This document shows, in pieces, positions 19,111 to 28,076 of a stretch of 64,000 nt of DNA. A program made the position numbers and the translations under genes. Each line of letters starts with the position of its first letter. Position 1 is the stretch's first letter. The notes under the pieces are model-generated. The model saw nothing but the letters and a program-made list of their open reading frames with translations. It was not told where the DNA came from and ran no database searches. The DNA comes from Rothia nasimurium (GTDB lineage Bacteria; Actinomycetota; Actinomycetes; Actinomycetales; Micrococcaceae). The DNA lies in contig NZ_CAKMTD010000001.1 of assembly GCF_928391935.1 (NCBI RefSeq), forward strand, positions 62,001-126,000, written 5' to 3'.

Positions 19111-20396
19111 GATACAGTCTCCACATCGGTAATCTTGGATAGTTCTTTTCGAATGGCCAGCATGGCGGTGTAGGTGCAGAAGATCCGCATGGGGCGGCCG
19201 GCTGACTCCTGAATAAAGGTTGCCAGGGCTGCTTCGAGGTCTTCAGTGACTGCCTCGACAGGGACGTCGTCGTGTTCTAGCCGCAGGGCCATGTCGTAGG
19301 CGCGGACGCCTGACACCATGGCCACTCCCCCCGGGGTGAGGGAGTGGAAGTCAACATCCCAGAGCCAGGAGACGTCTCGGCCGTCGGCGTAGGCATCGTT
19401 GATGGTGATCATGGTGGCGTAGTCCCGGGAGTCGGCTGAGGCCAGGGAGAGACGGAAGCCGCTGGGGTTTTTAACCAGAAGTAACTGGAGGGACTGCCCA
19501 TTGACCGTCAGGGTTTCACCTCGGCCGAAGGCGGGGGCAATATGTTCTAGCTCGTCTAACAGTTTCTGCTGATTGAGCTGGCTGCCCATGACTTCACGAG
19601 TCAGGGCCATGGCTGCTGCCGCGTTGAAGATGTTGTAGACCCCGTAGAGGTTAATGGTTCCCGTTCGCTCTTCTCCGCTGATAGTGAAGGTAGCCTTGGT
19701 TCCCTTGAAATCGGTGAGAATGACACCAGCTGCGGGCAACTGGGGGGCCAGGACGGGGTCAGCGGCACCAGCCCCTGTGCGGAGGTCGTCATCGGACGGG
19801 AAGAGGGCGCGTAGCTTATCGGACAGACCGAAGTAGCTGACTGCGGTTCCGGACGGCACCTGGTCGGCCAGGGAGCGGATTCGGGGGTCTTCCCGGTTGA
19901 GCACCACGGTTCCGGTGGTAGCTGAGGCGACGGTGGCCAGCATGCGGCGGGTGGTGTCGATTTCACCGAAGCGGTCAAGCTGGTCGCGCAGGACGTTCAG
20001 AAGCAGGGAGTAGCGGGGCTTAACCATGCGGACGAAGTGGACGGCGTGGGCTTCGTCCAGTTCCAGGACGGCGATATCAGCCTCTAGCTTGCCGGTGAGG
20101 GTCATTTCCCCCAGGAGGGCCGCTGCTACACCGCGCACAAAGTTGGATCCGGTGCGGTTGGTAAAGACTTTGAGACCCTGGGCCTCAAGGAGTTGCACGA
20201 CCATCTTAGTTGTGGTGGTCTTCCCGTTGGTGCCGGAGACAACGACGACGCCACGGGGCAGTTTGGCCAGTTCTTCGGCCACAAAGTTGGGGTGCAGTTT
20301 TTCCATGACCAGGCCGGGGAAGGCGGAACCGCCACCGCGGAGCTTGGTTGCATATCGAATGCCTTGGCCAACAAGGCGAACTAGGGGTCTAGACAT
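19107..20396 (-). CDS. murT: Lipid II isoglutaminyl synthase, Mur-ligase subunit MurT
   Basis: ATP-dependent Mur-ligase-like partner of GatD, 429 aa. The P-loop GTNGKTTTT is at 55-63, LRDQLDRFGEIDTTRRM follows, and the C-terminal DUF1727 domain ends in DVSWLWDVDF, SGVRAYDMALRL and a C-terminal FCTYTAMLAIRKEL. Well-studied Firmicute MurT proteins carry a four-cysteine zinc ribbon in the central domain. Here the whole protein has only one cysteine (in FCTYTAM), so that ribbon is absent. The DNA reads cleanly, so this looks like a real variant rather than an error. Confidence 0.93.
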   Translation of the reverse strand: MSRPLVRLVGQGIRYATKLRGGGSAFPGLVMEKLHPNFVAEELAKLPRGVVVVSGTNGKTTTTKMVVQLLEAQGLKVFTNRTGSNFVRGVAAALLGEMTLTGKLEADIAVLELDEAHAVHFVRMVKPRYSLLLNVLRDQLDRFGEIDTTRRMLATVASATTGTVVLNREDPRIRSLADQVPSGTAVSYFGLSDKLRALFPSDDDLRTGAGAADPVLAPQLPAAGVILTDFKGTKATFTISGEERTGTINLYGVYNIFNAAAAMALTREVMGSQLNQQKLLDELEHIAPAFGRGETLTVNGQSLQLLLVKNPSGFRLSLASADSRDYATMITINDAYADGRDVSWLWDVDFHSLTPGGVAMVSGVRAYDMALRLEHDDVPVEAVTEDLEAALATFIQESAGRPMRIFCTYTAMLAIRKELSKITDVETVS

Positions 20397-20601
20397 GCAC
20401 CCTATCTTACCGAGTGGCAGGCCCTGTGCCCGCTTGATTCTTTACGCTCAGAGGTAAGAGGCCCGTGAGAGCTACCACCTGGCAGGTTTGATTTTTTGGC
20501 TTGGACGGACGCTGCCCCGGTAGCTTGGGCACTGAGGGGCTGGCGGGTGGCTGGTAGTCTTAGAGCCGACTGCCCCCCTAACTTCTTGGCAAGGAACGAA
20601 C

Positions 20602-21594
20602 GTGAACATTCTTGAGCAGCCCCTGGCCGGTGCGGATTTTATTTGGCGTGACATGTCCTGGCAGAACAGGCAGCCAGTTCTTAAAGTTGAACCATTACTT
20701 GATGGTAAACCTACAGGTGAGGTCCACACTGTTCAGCTCACCCCAGGAGCCCTCCTCGGGGTCGAGGCCCTCCCCGCTGAAACCCCAGGCTCTGGGGTGC
20801 ATTGCTCCGGTTATGCTGTTTCTAGCCCTGATCCTGACCACCCTGGCTTTACCCAACAGGCCTGCCCCAGACAGGAGGTTATCCTCAAGGGAAAGCAGTG
20901 CCCTACCTGCCTGGCTAGGGACGAGTTCGCTCCGATCCACCGGATCCACCAGGGCTCTCGTATGTCTGAAGCAGCCCTAGCCTACGTTAACCTTGAGCAT
21001 TACCTTTATATTGCGACCTTCCCGGACGGCACCTCCAAGGTGGGTACGACCTCCCTCCACTCCAATCCCCGACGGCTAGATAACCAGGCCGTTGCTGCTG
21101 CCACCTTTGTAGCCCGGGCTGACAACGGGATTATCGTTCGCCAGCTTGAAGACCTTGTATCAGAAGAGGCCAACCTGACCCAGTTCAAACGGTCCTCGAC
21201 CAAGTACAAGGCCTGGCTAGACCCAGCCAGCCCTGCTGAACTTACCTCCGCCCACTTCATGGCGGTTGAAGCAGCTACCTGGGCCCTAGAAGACGCAGAA
21301 GATACCGTGTCTGGCTTCGACATTACCGCCCACCGCTGGGAGCCCTCTCTGGCCATGAGCCGGGCCTATGCGTCCTTACGGGCCAGCAACCCGGAGCCCC
21401 TACTGGCCTACCCCAGCCTGACCCAGGGTGCCCACGGTTTTTATCTCACCGGCGGCACCGGGCCCTTCCTGACCACCCACTTCGGGGACCCCGAACAGAC
21501 CTTCCTAGTCAATACTGCTGAACTCAGCAACCGGGGGTGCAGGCTGGTTTCGGGCCTCACCGACCAGCCCACCGTCCAGACCTCCCTCTTCTAA
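20602..21594 (+). CDS. DUF2797 domain protein
   Basis: A 330-aa protein of unknown function. The N-terminal third has candidate metal-binding cysteines (VHCSGY, QACPRQE, QCPTCLARDEF). The middle has YVNLEHYLYIATFPDGTSKVGTTS followed by NPRRLDNQAV, the GIY-YIG-like signature of DUF2797 proteins, although catalytic competence is unclear. The start is GTG at 20602 with AAGGAACGAAC immediately upstream. It is divergent from murT across about 205 bp. Confidence 0.8.
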   Translation: MNILEQPLAGADFIWRDMSWQNRQPVLKVEPLLDGKPTGEVHTVQLTPGALLGVEALPAETPGSGVHCSGYAVSSPDPDHPGFTQQACPRQEVILKGKQCPTCLARDEFAPIHRIHQGSRMSEAALAYVNLEHYLYIATFPDGTSKVGTTSLHSNPRRLDNQAVAAATFVARADNGIIVRQLEDLVSEEANLTQFKRSSTKYKAWLDPASPAELTSAHFMAVEAATWALEDAEDTVSGFDITAHRWEPSLAMSRAYASLRASNPEPLLAYPSLTQGAHGFYLTGGTGPFLTTHFGDPEQTFLVNTAELSNRGCRLVSGLTDQPTVQTSLF

Positions 21595-21610
21595 GCTGTA
21601 ACCCGGCTCT

Positions 21611-22156
21611 TTACCCAGCCCAGCCATCTGCAAGGAGTTCACGCACCTCACCCAGGGTCTGGGTCATGGTCTTGGTGCCCGCAACAATGGGCAGGAAGTT
21701 GGTGTCGCCGCTCCACCGGGGAATAATGTGCTGGTGCAGGTGGGCAGCAACTCCGGCCCCGCCAACCTTGCCCTGGTTCATGCCGATATTGAAGCCATCC
21801 GCCCGGCTCACCCGCCGCAAGACCCCCATAGCCTGCTGGGTCAGCTCAGCAATCTCTGCCGTTTCCTCAGCTGTTGCGTCATCGTAGTTGGGAATATGAC
21901 GGTAGGGGCAGACCAGCAGGTGGCCTGGATTGTAGGGGTAGAGATTGAGCACTAGGTAGGCCAGCTTGCCCCGGTGGACGATGAGGGAGTCAGTATCGTC
22001 TCGACCTGGGGCTTCGCAAAAGGGGCAGGTATGTTCCGTATAGTCTTTTTGCCCGCCTTTGACATAGGCGCGACGGTGGGGCGTCCACAGACGCTGGAAG
22101 GAATCCGGCACACCGGGCAGTTCATAGTCGTCGGTGGTGTGGTCAGGTATCTGCAT
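21611..22156 (-). CDS. HIT family hydrolase
   Basis: Histidine-triad nucleotide-binding protein, 181 aa. The triad is AAHLHQHIIPRW near residue 140. A zinc-binding pair is in CPFCEAPG (about 43-50), and YPYNPGHLLVCPYRH is the conserved centre. In actinobacteria this longer HIT type is often next to thrS and phospholipid synthesis genes, but here it stands alone, convergent with the DUF2797 gene. The substrate is unknown (an AP4A phosphorylase-type or nucleotidyl hydrolase is plausible). Confidence 0.9.
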   Translation of the reverse strand: MQIPDHTTDDYELPGVPDSFQRLWTPHRRAYVKGGQKDYTEHTCPFCEAPGRDDTDSLIVHRGKLAYLVLNLYPYNPGHLLVCPYRHIPNYDDATAEETAEIAELTQQAMGVLRRVSRADGFNIGMNQGKVGGAGVAAHLHQHIIPRWSGDTNFLPIVAGTKTMTQTLGEVRELLADGWAG

Positions 22157-22270
22157 GATGAGTCACTCTCCGTCAAAGCTGGCAAAAGTATAGGGGCTCG
22201 CGGAAACTGCCGTCAATCACTTCCCGTAGCTGGCGCCCAAGCCCAGCCTAGCCCATGCTCCTCCCAGCCA

Positions 22271-24130
22271 CTAGAACTTTCTAGGTTGTACCGGGATTTC
22301 CTTGAAACGAGCCCGCCGGTAGAACCTGCGGTCAAGAATCCCCTCGCGCATAAACCCGGCAAGGATGGTTCTAAAGGCCAGGCCCTGCTCCTCCCATTCC
22401 TTCTCGGGCACCCTGGGCAGGAGGCCAGCATCCCGCCAGGGTCCGGCCCCGAAGAAAAGTCCGAGGTCGGTGCTGTGGGCTGACTCCCGGTAATCGCCGA
22501 CCTCCCCAGTTTCAAGCTGGAAGCAGGTAGCTGAACCCCCGGTGCCCTGATAGCGGGCCACGAACCGGCGGGCAGGTCCGGCATAAACCTTCTCGGTGAA
22601 CCAATCCATCACAGGGTCAAGTAGCCGGCGGACAGGAAGCCCCAGCCAGTCGGGCAAGGAAGGGAGTAGGCCGGCAACTTCTCGGGGAAGATACCCCACC
22701 AGCACCGGCACTCGGGAGGCTATCTCGCGAATCCGGGCGTCCTCGTCCTGCTCTGCAGGAAGGGGGAAGTGACCGTACTGGCATCCCAGGGGCAGCAGGG
22801 CAGGCCAGCCAAATTTAAGGGGATTGGCCAGAAGATATCGGCCCGAGGCCTTAGCCCAGATGGTGGCAGGGGCCTGGGTGTTGAGGTCAGCAGTGCTGGC
22901 CAACACGTGCTTGGTCAGCTTCTGCCTACCGTAGCTCAAGTCCAAGGGGGCACTTTGAATGATCGCCCGGTGGAAGAGCATGTCCTCCTGGGCCCCATCA
23001 ACAGCGCCCTCAGCCAGCAGGAGCTTAGCGACGAGGTCGCCACCAGCAGACTGGCCGTAGACGCTCACCCGGTTGGGGTCACCACCAAACTGCTCAATAT
23101 TGGCCTTGACCCAGCGCAGGGCGCAGAGGGCGTCCTGAAGTCCCAGGTTAGCCGGGCGCACCCCGTCACCACCCAAGAAACCCAACAGGCCCAGCCGGTA
23201 GTTTACCTTGACCACCAAGAAGTTGTAGTTGGCGAGGAAAGCCGCCGGGTCGTACCCCGGCGCATCCGCGCCCCCGGTCACATAGGAGCCCCCATGAAAA
23301 AAGACCACCACCGGCAGCAAATTTTTTGTCGCCAGCTTCTGCCTACTGATGGAAAGCCGCAGGGGCCCTTCCTCACAGCGGGTAGGGACGCCCGGGTTCG
23401 GCCCACCCCATGCCCTCGGCTGGGGCAGGCCCGGGGCAGGAGTGTGCTGGTACTCAGAAAAAGGCAGGCTCTCAAGGGGAATCAGGCGAGGGGCATCAAA
23501 ACGGTTGGCCTCGGCGTAGGGTATGCCAAGCCAGTTCCGGGTCGACCCAATTTCAAGCGGACGCAAATACAGGGGTTTTCTGGCGGTAATACCGGGGTTC
23601 GGGGGCAAGATATACTCCTCCATGCCAGGCTCCAACCAATAGCCCCGGCTTGCCACCGTATGCAGCCAGGTCTCCTCATCGTAGGTGGTCAGCACCAGCA
23701 TTTTGAAGATTTCTCGGGTGTTGTCGTGGGCCTTGGACTTATGGTGTTTCCAGTCCTTAAAGGCCCCAATTAGCAGGGATACTGTCTCGGGATCCTCCCG
23801 GTGCTCAAAGCAGGCGGCATCGAAGAGCTCCTTGAGCTGCAGGTTGCTCAGCCGCATGGGTAGCTGACGGCTGGGGTGCTTGGGTTTCGGCTCGAAAGTG
23901 GGAGTAGAGCGTCTGAAATGTTGGCCCCACCTCTCCCAGCTGGTCAGGTGGAAGTCCTTACAGGCTGGGCAGCGGTAGACGCGGACGGGCAGGGTTCGGC
24001 CGGGTGCCAAGAGGACGGGGTTCATGGCCTGGATAGTGGACATCACAAGCTTGGCGGCAGTTTCGGTGACATAGCGCCTTTTACCGCTCGCCCGGCACTT
24101 TCCCCGGGTTCTGATGAGCCCGTTTGCCAT
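22271..24130 (-). CDS. Type-B carboxylesterase fused to an N-terminal zinc-ribbon-like domain
   Basis: A 619-aa protein in one uninterrupted frame. Residues 1-66 hold C12-R-x-SGKRRY and CPAC at 54-57 followed by HLTS, resembling a small actinobacterial zinc ribbon normally found alone. Residues 90-195 are a helical region I do not recognise. From about 198 (RNWLGIPYAEANRF) it is an alpha/beta-hydrolase of the carboxylesterase family, with oxyanion-hole HGG at 279-281, nucleophile Ser361 in GQSAGG, probable acid E484 in YLPREVAG and His552 in AHSTDLG. It is paralogous to the esterase at 26729-28012, which lacks the extension. Substrate unknown. Confidence 0.8.
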   Translation of the reverse strand: MANGLIRTRGKCRASGKRRYVTETAAKLVMSTIQAMNPVLLAPGRTLPVRVYRCPACKDFHLTSWERWGQHFRRSTPTFEPKPKHPSRQLPMRLSNLQLKELFDAACFEHREDPETVSLLIGAFKDWKHHKSKAHDNTREIFKMLVLTTYDEETWLHTVASRGYWLEPGMEEYILPPNPGITARKPLYLRPLEIGSTRNWLGIPYAEANRFDAPRLIPLESLPFSEYQHTPAPGLPQPRAWGGPNPGVPTRCEEGPLRLSISRQKLATKNLLPVVVFFHGGSYVTGGADAPGYDPAAFLANYNFLVVKVNYRLGLLGFLGGDGVRPANLGLQDALCALRWVKANIEQFGGDPNRVSVYGQSAGGDLVAKLLLAEGAVDGAQEDMLFHRAIIQSAPLDLSYGRQKLTKHVLASTADLNTQAPATIWAKASGRYLLANPLKFGWPALLPLGCQYGHFPLPAEQDEDARIREIASRVPVLVGYLPREVAGLLPSLPDWLGLPVRRLLDPVMDWFTEKVYAGPARRFVARYQGTGGSATCFQLETGEVGDYRESAHSTDLGLFFGAGPWRDAGLLPRVPEKEWEEQGLAFRTILAGFMREGILDRRFYRRARFKEIPVQPRKF

Positions 24131-24344
24131 GATTCCACCACCTTCCTCGCTGGCTTAGATACTCTCTTTTTACTGTATTAGGCTCTGGTGTCCAGGTAAA
24201 GGTGGACCCATTTATTACAGGATGACAAGGCCCTTCAGCCTAACCTTCTGCCCCCTAGCCCCTAGGGCCGCCCCCTTGAGGAAGCCTGGGCAATTCCGTC
24301 CTGGGCCTGGCCCCGGGTAGCCCCGGGACCAGACCGGCGCTTTT

Positions 24345-25436
24345 TTAGCGACGGGTGCGCCAGGCCCGGTGGTATTGGGCAGGAGCATAGTCGATATCGA
24401 CCTTGAGCTCATCAGCCCAGTGCAGGGCGAAGGCGGGGTTACGCAGGGCCTCCCGGCCTACCAGCACCACATCGGCCTGCCCCGACCCCACAATGAACTC
24501 AGCCAGACGCGGTGAGTTAATCATGCCAACAGCCCCTACCGGCAGACCGCTCTCGCGCTTGATCTGAGCAGCCATAGGAACCTGGTAACCCGCATACACC
24601 TTAATCTTTGCCGGGTAGTTACCGCTGGTGGAGATATCGGCGAAGTCCACGCCGTCCTCAGCCAGCCAGCGCACCACCTGTGAGGTTTCCTCAACGGTAA
24701 TACCACCGTCTACGAACTCGGTAGCCGACAGACGCACAATCAGGGGCATCTCGGCGGGCATGACATCGCGCATGGCACGGGCAACTCTGCGCGCGAAGCG
24801 GGCCCGGTTTTCCAGGGAACCACCGTAGGAATCCTTTCGCTGATTCGAGAGGGGCGACAGGAACTGGGTGATCAGGTAGCCATGGGCCCCGTGAATCTCA
24901 ATAAAGTCAAAGCCAGCAGCTACCGCACGGGCGGCCGCCGCGGCAAAAGCCTGAACCAGATCGTCAATTTTCTCTTCGGTCAGTTCCTCGGGTTCTTTCA
25001 AGCCCGGGTAGGCAAGGGCCGACGGGGCCAAGGTGACCCAGCCACCCTCGTCCTCGCCCAGGGAACCACCATCGTTCGGTACCAGATCGCCGGGGGTCGA
25101 GGCCTTTCGCCCCGCGTGGGCAATCTGGATACCTGCCTTGGCTCCCCCAGCGTGAATTGCTTCAACGACCGGTTTGAAAGCCTCGGTGTGCTCGTCGCTC
25201 CAAAGGCCCAGACAATAGGGGCTGATGCGGGCGGCGGGCTCAACGCCGGTCATTTCGACAATGACGGCACCGGCCCCACCCCGGGCCAGGGCCCCGTAAT
25301 GGGAAATATGGTAGGCGGTGGGCTTGCCGTCCTGCTGTTCAACCGAGTACTGGCACATGGGCGGAACCCAAAGACGGTTACGGGTGGTCATGGAACGCAG
25401 GGTAAAGGGTTCAAAGAGGGGCGACGTCATGTTCAT
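24345..25436 (-). CDS. NADH:flavin oxidoreductase, old yellow enzyme family (YqjM/NamA-like)
   Basis: FMN-dependent ene-reductase of 363 aa. It has WVPPMCQYS, the catalytic segment IEIHGAHGYLITQFLSPLSNQR and SYGGSLENRARF, and ends with the FMN phosphate-binding part GQADVVLVGREALRNP and a C-terminal RAW motif. These are the features of the YqjM subgroup, which reduces alpha,beta-unsaturated carbonyls and nitro compounds. The true substrate is unknown. ATG 25436 is used. A 6-bp inverted repeat just upstream may be an operator. Confidence 0.92.
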   Translation of the reverse strand: MNMTSPLFEPFTLRSMTTRNRLWVPPMCQYSVEQQDGKPTAYHISHYGALARGGAGAVIVEMTGVEPAARISPYCLGLWSDEHTEAFKPVVEAIHAGGAKAGIQIAHAGRKASTPGDLVPNDGGSLGEDEGGWVTLAPSALAYPGLKEPEELTEEKIDDLVQAFAAAAARAVAAGFDFIEIHGAHGYLITQFLSPLSNQRKDSYGGSLENRARFARRVARAMRDVMPAEMPLIVRLSATEFVDGGITVEETSQVVRWLAEDGVDFADISTSGNYPAKIKVYAGYQVPMAAQIKRESGLPVGAVGMINSPRLAEFIVGSGQADVVLVGREALRNPAFALHWADELKVDIDYAPAQYHRAWRTRR

Positions 25437-25445
25437 TCGGCCTTT

Positions 25446-25465
25446 CAGGTGGTGTTATTCACCTG
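25446..25465. promoter_or_regulatory. Candidate operator upstream of the OYE gene
   Basis: CAGGTG at 25446-25451 and CACCTG at 25460-25465 form a symmetric site with an 8-bp spacer, ten bases before the OYE start and between it and the FBP gene. The symmetry is seen directly. Binding by any repressor is inference. Confidence 0.35.
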
Positions 25466-25531
25466 TTTCAACCGGTTATGGGGCCGAGATATTCCCGTTG
25501 TGCTCAAGCGATGAGGGGTAAACTTGCAGGT

Positions 25532-26026
25532 ATGCAAGAACTGACCGAAGCTGCCGTCCGCTCGTCTTTTATTAACTGCTCTAAGGGCGAGGCTAAACGC
25601 CTCAACCTACCCAGCCTCAAGGAGCAGAATTGGGACGACCTGATTTTCCTCTCCTGGCTCGACCCAAAAAGCCCGCTCAAGGGCTGCCTGGTCGTAGAAA
25701 ATGAGGGGCAGGTGCAGGGCGTGCTACTGCAAAAGTCTAAGGCCCAGAGTAAGGCCGCTCAGATGTGCCAGTTCTGCCTGACTCTGCACCCGGGGTCAGG
25801 GATCTCGCTGTATACGGCGGCCCGGCCGGGCGAATCGGGGCGACGCGGCAACACCATCGGCACCTACCTATGCTCCAACCTGGCCTGCACCGACTATGTA
25901 CGGGGCAAGAAAAAGCCGGCGGGTATTCGCCAGATGGACGAGACCCTGTCCCTCGAAGAGCGCATAGCTCGCACCCACGATAATGCGGTCAGGTTTATTG
26001 AGCGACTGGTGGAGGGGGGCGCATAA
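25532..26026 (+). CDS. FBP-type (EF-G-binding, fusidic-acid-resistance-like) zinc protein
   Basis: A 164-aa protein with an N-terminal helical domain (MQELTEAAVRSSFINCSKGEAKR) and a C-terminal treble-clef zinc finger (MCQFC with a partner CSNLAC about 38 residues later). This is the layout of actinobacterial FBP domain proteins, which are related to EF-G-binding FusB-type resistance proteins. DLIFLSWLDPKSP and DETLSLEERIARTHDNA fit the family. ATG 25532 is chosen from the family N-terminus. An in-frame ATG at 25511 is also possible. Binding to EF-G here is inference. Confidence 0.8.
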   Translation: MQELTEAAVRSSFINCSKGEAKRLNLPSLKEQNWDDLIFLSWLDPKSPLKGCLVVENEGQVQGVLLQKSKAQSKAAQMCQFCLTLHPGSGISLYTAARPGESGRRGNTIGTYLCSNLACTDYVRGKKKPAGIRQMDETLSLEERIARTHDNAVRFIERLVEGGA

Positions 26027-26259
26027 TTGGGCAGGCGCGAGGACGCGGGGTGGGCCGGGCCCTGCACGACGCCTACTTGGGTGCGGTTCGGCAGTGCTCA
26101 CATATCAGCACCTTACGTTTGGGAATTGTGGCAACTAACGCCGAGGTCGCCGAACCTTTCTGGCGGGCCCTAGGCTACACCCCTAGTGGCGAGGTTAAGG
26201 ACTTTTCCCAGGGTGATGTGGTTTCAACGGTGGAGGTTTTTACTCGGCCGGCCAACTAG
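26026..26259 (+). pseudogene. GNAT acetyltransferase, C-terminal remnant
   Basis: Immediately after the FBP stop, a short frame encodes the second half of a GNAT fold: QARGRGVGRALHDAY is the acetyl-CoA-binding motif A, followed by LRLGIVATNAEVAEPFWRALGY (motif B). About 77 codons remain of an expected 150 or so. The N-terminal half is missing and no proper start is present apart from a GTG at 26050 inside motif A. The C-terminus looks natural. Its stop overlaps the truncated toxin gene on the other strand. Confidence 0.7.
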
Positions 26260-26378
26260 CTTGACCTCATAACAAGCTGGTCAGAGTACTCCTGCTCAAG
26301 CCATCGCTGCACCGCAGGGTTTTTCTTGGCTGGTGCCTTGCGAGTCTCACTGACAAGGTTGGTGTCTAGTACATACAT
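26256..26378 (-). pseudogene. Truncated PIN-domain (VapC/FitB-like) toxin
   Basis: A 40-codon frame, MYVLDTNLVSETRK then VQRWLEQEYSDQLVM, is the N-terminus of a PIN-domain RNase (MYxLDTN with the first catalytic Asp). Full-length VapC proteins have about 130 residues, so the other catalytic acids are lost. Its ATG overlaps the antitoxin stop by one base, the normal toxin-antitoxin arrangement. Presumed inactive. Confidence 0.7.
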
Positions 26379-26629
26379 CAGAACTCAGCAGGGCGAGGCT
26401 CGAAGATAAGACGCTCGAAGCCGAAGTCGATATCTTCTTGCATAGATATCTTTTGCAGAAACTGAGCCCCATCTGGTTGGTCGTAGTCCTCATAGGTCAT
26501 CAGCACAAATGAGGGAGTACCCCTATCGGTGATAATGACAGGGCCTATTGAAGCTGCGCGTTTTGCCGCGCTGACATCTTGATTCAGTTGCCTCGAGGTA
26601 AGAATTGTTGAGGGTTTGATACCAGTCAT
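26378..26629 (-). CDS. Phd/YefM-type antitoxin (orphaned)
   Basis: An 83-aa protein. TILTSRQLNQDVSAAKRAASIGPVIITDRGTPSFVLMTYEDYD is the Phd/YefM DNA-binding domain, and the C-terminus (FLQKISMQEDIDFGFERLIFEP) would be the toxin-neutralising tail. ATG 26629 is preferred because AAAGGTGG lies six bases upstream. GTG 26638 is also in frame. The partner gene downstream is truncated, so this is probably a leftover antitoxin that could still repress its own promoter. Confidence 0.85.
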   Translation of the reverse strand: MTGIKPSTILTSRQLNQDVSAAKRAASIGPVIITDRGTPSFVLMTYEDYDQPDGAQFLQKISMQEDIDFGFERLIFEPRPAEF

Positions 26630-26728
26630 AATATCCACCTTTCATGTAGGTACTTAACAACAATCATGACTTGAAGCTGAGCCGTGTCAAGGGATTCTTT
26701 CTACTGCAGCCTCTGTCCCCTAGTTCTC

Positions 26729-28012
26729 TTACACCACCTCTTGCAGCCTAGCTACCTCAAAACACTCCCGGGCATACTCCCCCGTGCGGGCGAAGCCAGC
26801 CCAGATAGACCGAAGAGCTGCGCCCTGCTTCTCCTGATTCTGCCTACTAGCCCCCGCCCACAGCCGACTACTTTCCCAAATAGGGTTATCAAAGAGCAGG
26901 GCAAGGTCAGTGCAGTGGACAGACTCGAAAGGGTCCCCCGCCGCCCCCGTTACTAGCCGGTAGGCAAGGGCCTGCCCACCGGCGTCCTGATGCCGCTGGG
27001 CAAAGACCCGCGCCGGGTCTGCGTACAGCCGCTGGGAAAATGAACGAATCTGCTTTTCTAGCAGAGCCCGTTGCGCTCGCCCGGCCCTACCGGTCAGCGG
27101 CGGGGTGAAGTAGCCCGATTCCCGCTCCAGGAACCCCACCAGAACTTTGACATGGGGCGCAACCGCCCGGTAGGCGGCGTCCTCATGCTCTTCGGCAGGC
27201 AGGGGGTAGTGCCCGTAGTGGCAGCCAAAGGGCATCATGGCGCGGTCAAGCCCAAACCGGAAAGGGTTAGCCATCACGTGCCGGTGGGACGCCCGCGCCC
27301 ACACTTCGGCAGGTGCGTCCAGGGGTATCTGGGAGGTGACGGTCAGCAGGTGGCGGGTCATTGCGTCCTTGCCGTGAATCAGATGCAAGGGGGCGCTTTG
27401 AATGATGACCTGCTGGAAGAGATTTTCCTCCGCCACACCGTCTGCGATCATGAGGCGGGCAACCAGATCGCCACCCGCTGACTGCCCAAAGGCGGTGACA
27501 CGGTCAGGGTCTCCCCCGAAGCCCGCGATATGTCGGCGGACCCAGCGCAGGGCCTGGCGGGCATCGAGCAACCCGAGATTAGCAGGACGTCCGGACGCAC
27601 CACCCATAAAGCCCAGGTAGCCCAGCCGATGCGTTACCTTGACCACGATCAGACGATGCTCAGTAACCAGCAGGTAGGGGTCGTAGCGTTGCCCGTCCCC
27701 GGAACCGTAGACGTAGGAGCCGCCGTGGAAGTAAACCATGACAGGCAGGCACTCGCCGGTGCGGACGTCCGCCGGGGTGACGATGGTGAGGTTTTGGCAG
27801 TCTTCGCTCATGAGCGGGGCCTGCCGCATTCCTTTTTTGCCGGGGCGGACATACTGGGGTGCAGCGGGGGCAAGGTCGGTGGCGGTGAAACTGGCGGGTA
27901 GGTCGTCGAGGCTGAGCGGACGCGGCGCAGCAAACCTGGCCGCCCGCGCATAGGGAATACCGCGATAGTAGTGGGCTGCGCCGACTCTTTCACCAAGACT
28001 AGCGATGTTCAT
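26729..28012 (-). CDS. Type-B carboxylesterase
   Basis: Alpha/beta-hydrolase of 427 aa. Counted from ATG 28012, it has the SEDCQNLTI signature, oxyanion-hole FHGGSYV, nucleophile in FGQSAGGD and the probable His in SVHCTDLALLFDN. ATG 28012 is preferred over a TTG 12 codons upstream because AAGGA lies just before it. It closely parallels the C-terminal two-thirds of the zinc-ribbon esterase at 22271-24130 (shared HRAIIQSAPL-like, PLGCQYGH/PFGCHYGH and LPAE segments), suggesting duplication. Substrate unknown. Confidence 0.88.
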   Translation of the reverse strand: MNIASLGERVGAAHYYRGIPYARAARFAAPRPLSLDDLPASFTATDLAPAAPQYVRPGKKGMRQAPLMSEDCQNLTIVTPADVRTGECLPVMVYFHGGSYVYGSGDGQRYDPYLLVTEHRLIVVKVTHRLGYLGFMGGASGRPANLGLLDARQALRWVRRHIAGFGGDPDRVTAFGQSAGGDLVARLMIADGVAEENLFQQVIIQSAPLHLIHGKDAMTRHLLTVTSQIPLDAPAEVWARASHRHVMANPFRFGLDRAMMPFGCHYGHYPLPAEEHEDAAYRAVAPHVKVLVGFLERESGYFTPPLTGRAGRAQRALLEKQIRSFSQRLYADPARVFAQRHQDAGGQALAYRLVTGAAGDPFESVHCTDLALLFDNPIWESSRLWAGASRQNQEKQGAALRSIWAGFARTGEYARECFEVARLQEVV

Positions 28013-28076
28013 GGGAGTCCTTGCTTGTAGAAAGGTGGTTATTCCCAACCTAGCACTAAGGACTGCTCTCTTGATT

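Noticed and set aside
24131-24344. Possible terminator in CCCGGG-rich sequence after the OYE gene
   Set aside because: Overlapping CCCGGG words are self-complementary but give no single convincing stem with a T-tract.
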